Positions 12,801 through 24,800 of a stretch of 64,000 nucleotides of DNA are shown here, piece by piece. The notes under the pieces were generated by a model. That model searched no databases, was not told the DNA's origin, and saw only the letters and a list, made by a program, of their open reading frames with translations. Source of the stretch: Paracyclopina nana (Eukaryota > Arthropoda > Copepoda > Cyclopoida > Cyclopettidae); NCBI GenBank assembly GCA_019096065.1, contig JAGUCH010000001.1:13516001-13580000 (forward strand), in the 5' to 3' direction. Position 1 is the first letter of the stretch. Every line of letters begins with the position of its first letter. Made by a program: the position numbers and the translations under genes.

Positions 12801-15800
12801 CCCGCCATCCACTGAAATCCCATTACTTATTTTGCGTCGCGCCTCACAATGCAAGTTGACACCTCCAAGATGTATTTTTCACTTCCAAAGCCATGTTGGT
12901 GGCCTCTACGGATATCATATTCATTGTAACAAAAGGCTAGCATGATCCCAAAATGGAGGCTAGGTCACTTTTGCAGGGGAGTCTTCGCTTATCTCATCTA
13001 TTGATGGAAATAATTTACTGTGTATATTACCACAAAAAATAAGGCTGCCGAGCTTCAGTAATTGCAGCCTGCCTTTCTTTGTAGCACTTTGTAGCTGCTG
13101 AAAAGTGCTGGGGAGTTTTTTTGCTCTGGATGGATGAGATAAAAGCTCAAAAGACAGGACATCAGTGTGTCTCTCTTTTTGCACAGGATATTCTACTGCT
13201 TGGTGGCTGTTGTAAATTAAAAAAGCCAGGTCCTGTAGAGTTTCTACACCAACATCATCATCCATATATGAAAAAAAAGTGGCTAAGAAAAGCCAGAAAG
13301 CCAGCCAGTGACATGAATACTTGATGGCTTATTAAAGTGGATCCCAAATGCATTTGAGCAGCTGCAAAACTGCAGCGGAAAAGGCAAATGAATTGCTTTT
13401 ACTGCATCCTCTCCGTGGCATATATTTAATAACCCAGAACTCCATGCTTAAAAGGCTATTTATATATTTCGCCCAGCAAAAGAGTCCTCTTGTCCTTTGA
13501 GGTTTTTGTGCAAATTATGTAGACCTTGATCTTTTGGGTTGAACACGCGAGAACAACACCAAAGTGTCGCATTGCACTGTATGTTCTCCTTCCCAAAATT
13601 GGGCAGATCAAAGCATTCTTCTGAGAAAATCTTTCTCATTTGTTCACATATTTGCACTCGTTCCCCGACAAGCTCCATATGGAAGAAGCCTCTTCAAATT
13701 ACTGAAACACAGATGCATTCTCTTTGCATGCGGAATTTCCATGAGCCGAATTATTGAAAATAGAAGCTTGCTAATTTTTTGTGTGGGAACAAATTGCTTC
13801 TGCAAAACGAGAGAGACATAGCTCAGCAATGTAGTAGCATAGCTGGTGTCGTTTAGCACCCGGAATCAGTGCCAAAAGATTAGGCTCCTTGTGCCAAATG
13901 ACTTGTAAAGCTTCTTATTCAACTTCAATTTTAAGGTTGAGCCTTCCTAATGCCCCTGCACATTTCACATTTTGAGGGTGTTGCAACCTCTGACTTTTGC
14001 AAATATGCGCCCCTAGAAGAAAAGGCATACTTTTTTGCAAGCCCCAGTTGGGGATATTTTTCAAACACTATTGATTCATGAAAACAAAAGGCACGGGCTA
14101 TGGCGCCTAAAAGGATGTTGAAAAACGCAGACTGCCGAAAAGCCAAACCTTGGTTTAGCTTGCAAAAAAAAGAGTCTGAAGATGAAAAACGCCAAGTCAG
14201 TTGTGCGTCCTTGAAACTGGTTGTGTGCGTTCATTGAGGCGCAAAGAACGAGGCCATTTTAGCAAACAGAAAAAAGAAGAAGAGAAGAAGCTTTCACCAC
14301 TGCTAGCTGTTGAAGCCTCACTCTCTCTCTCTCCCAAAGAATCTGGTCGATTTTGCTTGGTGAAGTGCATACATCGTCATGAATGAGTCTTCAATTGAAC
14401 TGCAGCATTTGATAGCTTGAGCTAGTCTGTCAACCAACTTGGCTTGTCCACTTTTTTATTACTTATTTTCCCCACTGCATATGGAAGTAATAACAGGGGC
14501 AACATCCGCACTGCGGGAGGTCAAAGAACATCAATTTTTTGCAGCTGCTGTGTCTTTGTGAAAAGCTAAGCCCAGTTTTTTTTTCTTGTAATGTGGAACC
14601 GTTATTGCACATTAAATGTTTGGCATTCAATGTATGTATTCCGCGAGTGTGGCGAAACTGGAAGGGTCAGTTTGGTACAAAAAAGGATGGGCATAGCACA
14701 GTGGATCAAAAAGCCGATTTTACGCGCACAAGAAATTACGTCAAATCGCAGATTTCCGATTTTAGCACCCATTTTCAGCTTCTAATTTGTAGGACTTCTA
14801 GGCTACCTAAAGAGCACCAATTAATGTTTATTGATAGATAAAGGTTCAAATTTGGTGAAGAAAACATAATTTTTGGGCAAAAGTTGATTTTGGCGAATTC
14901 AGTAGAACAGCAACTTTGCACAATTTGAGCAAAAATTGAATCTCCCATAACTTTTGATTCCAAACGACTCCAATTGAGTGACCAAGTCAGGGAAGTCAAG
15001 CTTATAGCATAAATTGATAATCCACCAGAATTGGCTGCTCTTACTTGCTCTCCCGGGTGCCAGGATGGCATATTTTTAGCTTACCGCTAATAAAAAAAAA
15101 GGTGCTATGTTGATTTCGCGACTTTTTCCGTGCGCGTGAAATCGGCAAATAAACCCACTGTGCATAGTTAAGATAGCTAGGCCAGCCATTTCTTCTCTGT
15201 CCAAAGTTGCTAAACAAAGAAGAAAAAGTTTTCTGGCTCCATCATTTGATGAGGAGAGATCAAGGCGAGAGCAACGACAGTTTTCTTTTTTATTAGATTG
15301 ACACCCCCTTGAGTCAATGGACGTGGATCTCTCTTTCCTTCGCTAATGTAGTGGTGGTCATCTTTTGGCAAGGTAGTATCCTTGGCTAGCTTTCTTTATT
15401 GCCCTGCATACATGGTAAAAGTGGCGGTGCATGGTCAGGAAGGCAGTATTTCTTTACCAGTAATAAAACGTGGTGGTGGGAAAGATTTGTGACCACTCTT
15501 ACATAAAGATTGAATAAATCGGCCATACCCAGCAGTCTGAGTTTCTAAGCTTGTACAGGAATACATCCTCGAATACAGCGAATAGGTTCCATTTTCTCCA
15601 CCAGAAGGCAGTAGTGGTCATACCATGACCTTCCATCACTCATATTTGGCACTAATTGATTCGAAAAAGGGCTACTTATGGGCTCTCATCAGAAGTGTTA
15701 GAAGTAGTATATTGCACCATTTGTGACCTTCGACGTGGGAAACACTACCATATATAGCTGTTGTGTGCGTCGCCATCTGTTGCCCAGTTTGGCCAGATGA

Positions 15801-18800
15801 AGAAAAGTCTTGGGCCTAAAGTTTGTAATGAAAAGCCAGTAAGCTGCGTTCTTCTTCTTGCTATTTTGGGCTACTGATCGTGCGCATGTCTTTTTCGGCA
15901 CATCAAACTTTTTTCTCACGAAAAAATGATAGTAGTAGGCACCATCCGTTCCTTACATGACAGTAAATGATGCATATTTCCTTGAGCCCAATCAATATAT
16001 AGATGGATGCTCACTCGCATTCCTGCTTCTTTCTTCACGTAGCATAATCATGGTCTTGAAAGGTTATTCATGTGAGTACACGGGGGACATCAAATATGGA
16101 TCTACCCCATCCCAGGGTAGAAAAGCTGCTGCTGCTGGAGCCCAATGACCATAAAATTGCGAGTCGTGATAGCACCACCTGGCCCTAACTCGAATGCCCT
16201 ATTTCCAACCGTTCTAATCGTGATCCATGCGAAAAGAGCTACCCAGGAGTGTGCAGAGCCCTTGAAAATTCAACGAAGATCGCAGAGATTTCAAAATAAT
16301 GCTTGGTGGTATAATTACAGGAGTAGCTTTTGCAGTAGCAGCTAATGTGCGCGCATGTCTTTGTCGGTTCTGTGACATGTAATACATAAAGTAGTTAAGC
16401 TGATGTTCTAGATGGGAAAGGTAATTAATGATGAGCAAGCCTGACTTTTATTATTATTTCTAATTGGACAATGTGCGCTGTCCATTAATCTACTTCCCAA
16501 ATAAAGTTGATCCCTTAGAGAAAGCCCTCTATGAATTGAATGAGGGAACAATAAATCTGGCTGTTCGTCAAACATATATTACGATAAAAGCAGCAAGCAT
16601 TTTACCCAACAAATGCGTCTCCCGACAACGAGTAATCTAAGGAGTTTTCTTCTTCTTCTTCTTCAGGTCCTTAGCTACTAAAGCAAGTTGTTGCTGAAAG
16701 GGGCTGTAGCCTACTTTTCACATTGCTGCCTAATTCTTTTTGAGAGACTTAACGTGCAAGTAGCCCGTATTACAGGGAGGATTCTTGGAATGAAAAGCGA
16801 GTCCCTCTCAACTGTGATTGGCATCCAGCAGATTTTTTGCCGTATGCTAATGGCTGAAATGTCAGAGAGATTCAACGCTTGCCTGGTTCTCTTCTATAAG
16901 GTTTAAACGGTTGCATTCCAGCTTGATTCCTCTGATGCTCAGCTGCCTGAAAAAGTAGTCGTGTCGTAGAGAACAATGAGTAATGGATACGGATGTCACA
17001 TGGATCTTGCAAAGACAAAAAGTGACCATGATGCCTACTTTCTCGCAGACGAAATGCTATACATTATCAGGATACTACATTCACGACGCGAGTGCTACAC
17101 GTATTAACTGTATTGCATTATCTAATTGGCTCACAGGTGTGCCAAAAAAAGAAGATGATAAAATTACAGATACAGGAGTTGCCAAGCAATGAATAGATTG
17201 GTAATCACATAGCATATAGCATGTTATTAATGGGGAAGTTCGGCTGTAAGGGAGAGAGATGTTATCTCAGGAAGCCACTTCGGCCCGATACACCCAAATA
17301 CATTCAAGGCTTGCACAAAGATCTTTCCCCTGGCGCTTTCTAGGAACAAAGAATTATTGAATGAATGGCCTTTTCGCCGTCTTAGGAACCAGTTGAATGT
17401 AGCCACATCTCCGTCCGAAGGGAGTTGTAGACAAAAAAAGAAGGAGAAGAAATAAATAAAAAAGTATTTGCACTCAGAGCATTGCATGCTATCCGATAAA
17501 GGTACTATAAATAGGTGTATTTTTAAAAATAGGGCATACCAATGAAGAGTGCAGAATTCCCATCAACTTCAATATGATAAAAGTGTTTAATATATCCTCT
17601 TTTTTGCTTGCAGAGGGACTATCAACAACCACTTCGCAGCGGGTCTGTTGGCAACGGCCATTGCTCTAATGGCATCGTAATTGGTGGGAGTTCGGACAAA
17701 AATTCCAAAATATCATTGCCGCGCAGAGGCAGCCGGAGTAGCAAAAGGCAGCAGCAACAACAACAACAGCAGCAACAGAGAAAAAAGTTCTTCCACGCCA
17801 AATTCAGCGAGCACGAGCGTGGAATTTCGCTCGAATTTGGCAAATTTGTGGCTTTAATTAGCATATCAGGTAAGCAGACCAAGTCTTAATTAAAAAGTTC
17901 AGATGTTGCTGAAAACTTTTCTGGGCTTAGTGGGTCGAGCTATGAAGAAACTGTTGTTTTAGCTTTTGCCATTTCGATGCAACCGTAGCTACAGCTCAAC
18001 TTGTAGGCAAAAGTTGCAAGGGTTTTCCTGCAGTGCAGAAGTTGAGAAGAAGAATTCGGGCTAAAAAAAGTGATTAATGATTGAGAGAGCAATTCTGCTG
18101 ACTTGTCTTTGCGAAGCAAAAAAGCTGGTTGGCTGAGCTCTGTATGGTTTGGTAAATGAATATTTACTGCGTCTGTCCTTAATTCAGCCCATTGTCTGGC
18201 AGGTGTTGATATAAATCGTAATTTAATTGTTGTTCTGCCAAGTTTTCATCTAGCTTCCATTCATTCATTTTGAGAGAAGCCGTTATACCACGTGCATTTT
18301 GAGCAGGAAAGTTAGTAGCAAAATGGCTGGTAAATTCTCTCATTTCTCATCTAGCAACTGCCATACATTAGATATTCCCCAAGAGAGGATGGAATAATAA
18401 TGCATTCAAGGCCAGCCTCATACTATATGGCTTTTTCTCCTTGCTATTAAGGCATTTTGAGCATTTGCATTAGCTAAAGCGGCTTACGCGATCCAACCTG
18501 TTTCTATCCCAACTCTGATCACTCGCGATATATGTGAAGCTCCGGCCTAGACTTTCAATTGTAATGAAAGCCTTTGTGCACTATGAAGGAAGGTTTATTG
18601 GGCCCAAAGAGAGCAGCTGCAGTCAGGCTGCTTGGTGCATCATTACAAGTTTTGGTATTCACCAGAGCTCAGTTTGGAAAAGGCTTGATGTCTTTCCCCT
18701 TCCTTTTGAAGTATTAGCCCGGTTCCAACATGGTAAATCAGCATAGTCAGGAGACATAACTTGACTTTTTAGCATAGTCAGGTCACAGCTAGCTCGCGCG

Positions 18801-21800
18801 CTCAGCTCAACCTGACTTAACTGGTTAACCGTACTATACTATGTTGATATCCCGTGTTGGAACCGGGCTATTAGTTACCAGACCTGACTGACCCGAGAGA
18901 TCTTCTAATTAATGTATGAAAGCATAGGAAAGTTGCTCTTATCGAGTGTGTCCTGAAAGCTAGAAAGTTTGGCTGATACAGCAGATGTAACGAGTCACAA
19001 TGAGGGCTAATTTGGCTGCTCTTCTGCTGCTGCTATACACGTGCTATATGAAGGCCAATATCTAATCAACGTGCCATCAAGTCTAAAAAAGTGCTGCTGC
19101 ACTCTCAGCACTTTCCATCTTTACGCTTTCTAGCTAACTCAAAATTAGCATGTTTCAAGTAGGCTGGTGTGGCTAGTTCTCAACTAATATGCACACTTTA
19201 CATGTTTGAGTAAGCTGATAATGTGCCAAGTTTGATCTTTGTGCTGGCTGGTATTTACCTGCTTGAATTGCTATTCATGTACCAAGCATAGTAGTATATA
19301 TGAGTGGTCGCCAAAGCCAAGCCTCGTGACCTTAGCCGTACAATACGCAGCATAGTACGTGCTCGTTTTTTGAGGAACTGTTTCACATTGTGCCTTGTAG
19401 GCTCCATCTAAGCCAAGATATTCCCTTGGGATATAAGTCTGCTTTCGTCATCAGGAATTAGCATATGGATCGTGGATTGAGGTGTCCAAATGTATTCCAT
19501 GTTACTGCAACCTTGCGCTTTCATCAATCATTTCGAGGCTCGCGATCCCTCTGGCCTTTTGGGTCCGAGGTCGTCGCACTTTTAAGCAATCACCTCCTGT
19601 ATGTAGAGTTTCCATCTGAAAGTTTTACTGATTACATGACCTCAATACAGTTGACATTTTGAATCCCCGAAAGCAATTTGGCTGATTGTGCTGCTACTGC
19701 TAGCTGCATAGTAGAGCCTTCAGAAAGCCACATATTATTGCATTTTCTGCTAGCTGGCTGCTATTGATATAAAATGACCGTCAATCAATCCGATGTACAC
19801 AAAAGGAAATTGTGGCTGCCTGCCGTGGGCTTGACTGTCCGAGGCCACGACCAGCTTGCATTCCAGGCAAAAAGTGTATTGGCCTTTTGCATTATCCTGC
19901 GAACTGCCAAAAAATGGCCAATTTTCACGGTTTTCGGCCTGCATGCCAGCTGGTTGTGAAATCTGCCAAGTGCAAAATGGTCACTAGTGAGTTCACATTC
20001 AGCGCGCGTTGCGGCTCAAAGCAGAACTCAAAACTGCATCTTGGCATCAAGAAAGCTAGTAGTTGCAGCACTCGAAGAAAATCTGATGACTCAAAAGTGA
20101 AAAATTGGAGGGGTACAATTTGCATTTTTGGCCTCTTTTGTTTCTTACTCCTGCGTGGTATTATTATCGATGATGGTTTGTGTCATGCTGAGGCAGCACA
20201 TTGGTCTTGCCAAATCTGATCATGATGGCCTCTAAATGTATTTTGGAGGCCAGAAGATGATGGGTGTTGGCCGCCACTGGCGCGACCATCGGATAATACG
20301 GAGACATGCACCAATTATTTTATGTATCGTATGTATAGAGTATCTAAAGGCCAGTAGTTGCGTACCATCTAGCTGATACTCTAGATATCCGCCGCTGCAG
20401 CAGCAGGGAAGCTATCTTGAAGCGAAGGAGAAAAGCACCAGAATCCTAAATGAGACCCTTTGAAGACTCTAATGAGACATAAATATGCAAGTTATGAAAG
20501 GGCCTCTCGGCATTTCCAGCATGCTCTTTTGATGATTGGCTCTATAGCTACTTCTATTGTGAGATGACAATTAGTTCCAGCAAAAGAGAGCCTTGCATGT
20601 TTAGGTCTAGACAAATATTTGCCAAAAGTTCTTGCTTCTGCAGCAGCAACAAAAAACGGATGTCCAAATAAGAAGTCATGCAATTGGGCCACTGTTTCTC
20701 CTTCGGCATTTGTGTGACCTGGCCTGCACACGAAATGCTGCTATTTTTGCATTTGCGCGTCGCGCCAATTGAGTGGTGGTTGTGTTATTGCAGCTCAAAG
20801 AAGCTGCTGGCTGGATTCATTGACTTGAAGGTCCCAAGAGAGTCAATTTAGCTGGAGCAGCTTTCATTTAGAAAGCAGCCGTGGTTCAATCGTGAGTAGA
20901 GAAGAGACCATGACCTGGTCCATTGAGCCGGTCTCCTCACTGGCCTCACCCAACAGCAGCTCCTCTTCTTCCTTCGAGGCCGTGACGAGGGGAATTAAGC
21001 GTTGCTTCCTTCTCCGAGGACTGTAGAATTCATTGAGCATGTAGAGTGCGGTCCATTACGCGCGAACAACCGTCTCCTACATACTGATATACAAAACTGG
21101 TTAATTTTCTGGCAAGCCATCCATAATGGAGACGAGCAGTCCATTATCCATCCCCTAGCTTTCGCTACAAAGCTGAAACACCAGAGATTGTAAAATCGAT
21201 TTTTTGAAAACGTGCTTATTCTCAGTTACTCGCTTGAGATGGCGCACTTCTCTAATGCGCGCATTTGTAGCAATGCTTATTTTGGAATGACTTCTTATTG
21301 CTTTTGGCATTTTTCTTGCTTGCTGTTCGAATCCCCTGGAGGCATAAGTGAAAGTAGTCCAGGAATGCACCTCTTCTACTTCAGGCAAAGGAGGAGGAAA
21401 GTTTGAAAGCACTGGTGCTGCTGGGCTAATCTCACATGCACTTACTTTTGATATGTACAACTTCTGCGTAATTGAAATGCAAATCAAGAAAAAGTTCAAT
21501 GCTGCTTCTTTCAATACTACAAAGCTGTGACCCAGTTTTGTACCTTAGCCTTTTGCCGCTAACTTAGCTACAAAACTTCCAAAAGGGACAAATCTATACA
21601 TTGTTTGCTGACTACGGTACGACTTTGGACGTGATCAAATTGAATTTGTCAAAGATTCCATCAGCACATAAGCAGATTCGAGTAGGAGTTACGAAAAGTC
21701 GGTTGTCAGCAAAGAAAACTTTCTGTGAGGATAAGTCAGATGCATATCTTATGAGACAGCAGTTAGGCAGCCAAAGAAAAAGCCCTTTTTCTATGTGAGC

Positions 21801-24800
21801 TTTTGTGAGGAAAAAGTTTGCGTTAAACCATTGAAACGTACCGCAAATGCTGCTGCAATTCGCCAATCCTACATTTCCCAAGCAATTCTGGGAAAGATGC
21901 ATTTTTTCTTCATTCTTCTCATGATGCAAATTGCCATCGCAGTAAAAGTCAGCCGACAATGCATAGTTTCGCCCTGTCCGTGTGATGTGAAGATATATCT
22001 AACTGTCATAATCTAGAAACTTGGGAGAACAGCCCGAATTTATTATAGTTCTGCGACAAAGTAGGTAGCGCCTTGTTGGTGTGAAAATATAATAGCCAAA
22101 TATATTGACCATAGGCCTTGCGTCTTGCGGAGTCTTGCCAGACTTGTGTTATCGCGTAATGTCTATTTTGGGCGGTTTTATGCGAAAATTGGCAGTTTTT
22201 AAAAAGCTTACATTGTTTTTTTCACGACTTAGCGTCACGTGTAATCAGCTGTGCTCCCGTAGAGTGGCGCCATCTGTCAGGATTAATTTCAAGGTCAGTT
22301 CTAGAAGGTGTTCCACCTACCGGCCATTTTAGGCGTTAGAGTAGCGCGCACCTGCATCGCCAGGCGGTCGTAGGGCGAGCCAGAGCTGCGGTACAAAAAG
22401 CGCCAAAACATAAACTAAAGTAGCACTAACTGTTACCAATCTGGCTAGAAGCATCAGCTGACCGACTGTAGCTTCAATTTACGGCGGACGCACTACGCAA
22501 GATCGTATTCAGGCTTTTTAAAAAGAAGGTAACTTTATCATTTTTTATTGTATAAATAAGCTGTTCTGATGCCTATTTTCTTCAAACGATTTCTTGGGCA
22601 AATTCGTAAAATGTTTTTGCAAATATCATCAAAATATCGCGTCATTGCACCTGGTGAACCAGGCCTGCTCAGGTGCATGGTTATGTCACCCTACGCAATT
22701 ATTTACGACACCAAAATGACCTAGTGCACAAGAAGAGCCTCGATTACTAATAAAACTGAACAAAACATACTAAAGAAAGAGGATGCTTCAAACTTTAAAT
22801 AAGAAAATCTGCTACATATTATTAGGGTACGCCGTTGTCGTATTGCCGGAAAAAGGTAAGCAAAGGTAAAAAAGCAAAGCAAACGCTCAACATCTTAAAG
22901 CAAAGCAGCTGCTTTTATTGAATGTCGAGCGAAATTAGGCAGCGCAAACCAGTTATTTCGCTCACATTTAAAAAATTCAACTGCTTTGCTTTTAATGTTG
23001 GCTAGCAATTTGCTAATTTCTCAAATTGTATGTATTTGGCTAAAACATTGCTTATTTTAGTCGTACTTGGTGAACAAGGCCTAATTACATTTTTCTGCGC
23101 TTTAGATCTAGAAATTTGCTTCACGACAGCGAAATTAGATGTCTTCTGACATCACAACGTCTGCATTTAGAAAGCAGAAAGTGCTAGCCAAATTGTGATA
23201 TCCAATCTACGGTAAAGCCAAGGCCTCCATTCATGGACCATAAATAACCTCTGATGTTGGTTAGATAAGTGCCAATTTTTCGGCACATCATGCATCATAT
23301 CCACTCGAGCAAGTGGTCCCATTTTTTACTTTTAAAAAGGTCGAGATAAAAGTCAACTAGTAGGGAGGAACGGGGGGCTCTTTTGCATGGAATTGAGCCA
23401 ATTTGTATGTGTGGAACCTTGGCTGGCAATCTACGTAGGTGCTCACGAAATGGGGATTTTTTGATGCCGCCACCACCATCGTCATGACCAAAAGATAAGA
23501 GTGAAGAAGAGGAAATCTAGGTCAGATAGTTTTGGAGGCTCCCCAGCTCCTGCAAAGACTTTCACTCTCGAGTTTGCCGACACCGGCTTGCGAGCCTTTT
23601 CAGGTCAATTCTAAAACAATGGGAAGAATCGAGGCGACCCTTGCCCATTGTTTAATCGCTTGAATCTCATGCAGGTTTTCTTTCAATTTCAGGCGTTCGA
23701 TTCCGGAGGCAGCATTGGTGCTTGCTGTCGATCCTCGTCCTCATTTTGGTGTTATGTATCGCCATTGGTTTGCCAATATCAAGCGAGGCCTGGCCTCCGT
23801 CAACGCCTGAGGCCAGAATGGCAGTCGTGAAGCAGTTGCTCAAGGAAGCTCCTCTTATTGATGGGTGAGAGAAGTCACATTAATCCTTAGGTTTTCCCGA
23901 TAGACAGCCAATAGAGGCTCATTATCTTCCGCGTCTTTGATCGTAGCATGGTTGCGGTTGTTATCGGTTCTTATTTACTGACGAGGTTGCGATGTCAGTA
24001 AATAAGAAGCGATAACAACCGTAACCAAGTCACGATCAAAGACGCGGAAGATAATAAGCCAGAATGACATCATCTCTGGATTGTATGGCGTGCTAGCTCA
24101 TATAATATGCCAGGGAGAATATGTGCATCCTCGGAATGCTATATGTCCTACTGCTATTGTAGTAAGCAATTTTGATAGCATTCCTAAGTCATGCTGGCTT
24201 TTGAAAAAATATAGCTAGGGAATTGAGGATGGCACTGCTAGGATTTGGGAGGAAATGGCATTTTCAGGCAGGCAGGCAGGCAGGCAAGCAGTAGTGGTAG
24301 AAGCATGCAACGAGCATAAGTACAGATTTTTCCACTTGGGCTTCATATTTTTTCATACAGCTTGACAGTCGGCTCTGTCAGCTTCTGCAACCTTTTTCTC
24401 TCGGCTAATTGCACTGGCTGCAAAAAGTAATTGATGATTTTCCGTCAGGCTTAATTAAAAACCTTCTTCATGCAGAGATTTCCTGAGAGAGGGCTCGGGC
24501 TATCAATCAACGTATTTTCACTTGGCGGAAGGATAGTACATCATACGAGGCAATTACAGCAAGCTAGTACATTTACTGCGCACTTACTGCTGCTCCTGTT
24601 TATTATTATTGTATGACGCATTGCATTGTTGTTAGCTCGTATGTATGTCTATGCACTGTGGGAAACGTGAGTGTGCTTTTTTCCGGGAAACTACTGCATG
24701 CCTCCAAAGGCTTGTTTTTGTTGCTGGAAAAAAGTCAGCATTTTTCAAGTGCTACTGCCAAATAACATGATATCTTGTCATTTTGTGGTTAGGATGTTAT

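Larger units (their letters stand above)
17870..23692 (+). other. Intron 3 of the dipeptidase-like gene (5.8 kb)
   Basis: It contains the 153-bp transposon copy at 18717-18869, a locally CpG-richer stretch at about 22230-22510 with a CTCF-like motif, and the long hairpin at 22888-23000. No further exon was recognised. Confidence 0.7.

Noticed and set aside
19812..20219. 135-codon open stretch in intron 3
   Set aside because: Cys-rich by chance, no pattern of spacing, an overlapping frame is open too, and no family is recognised.
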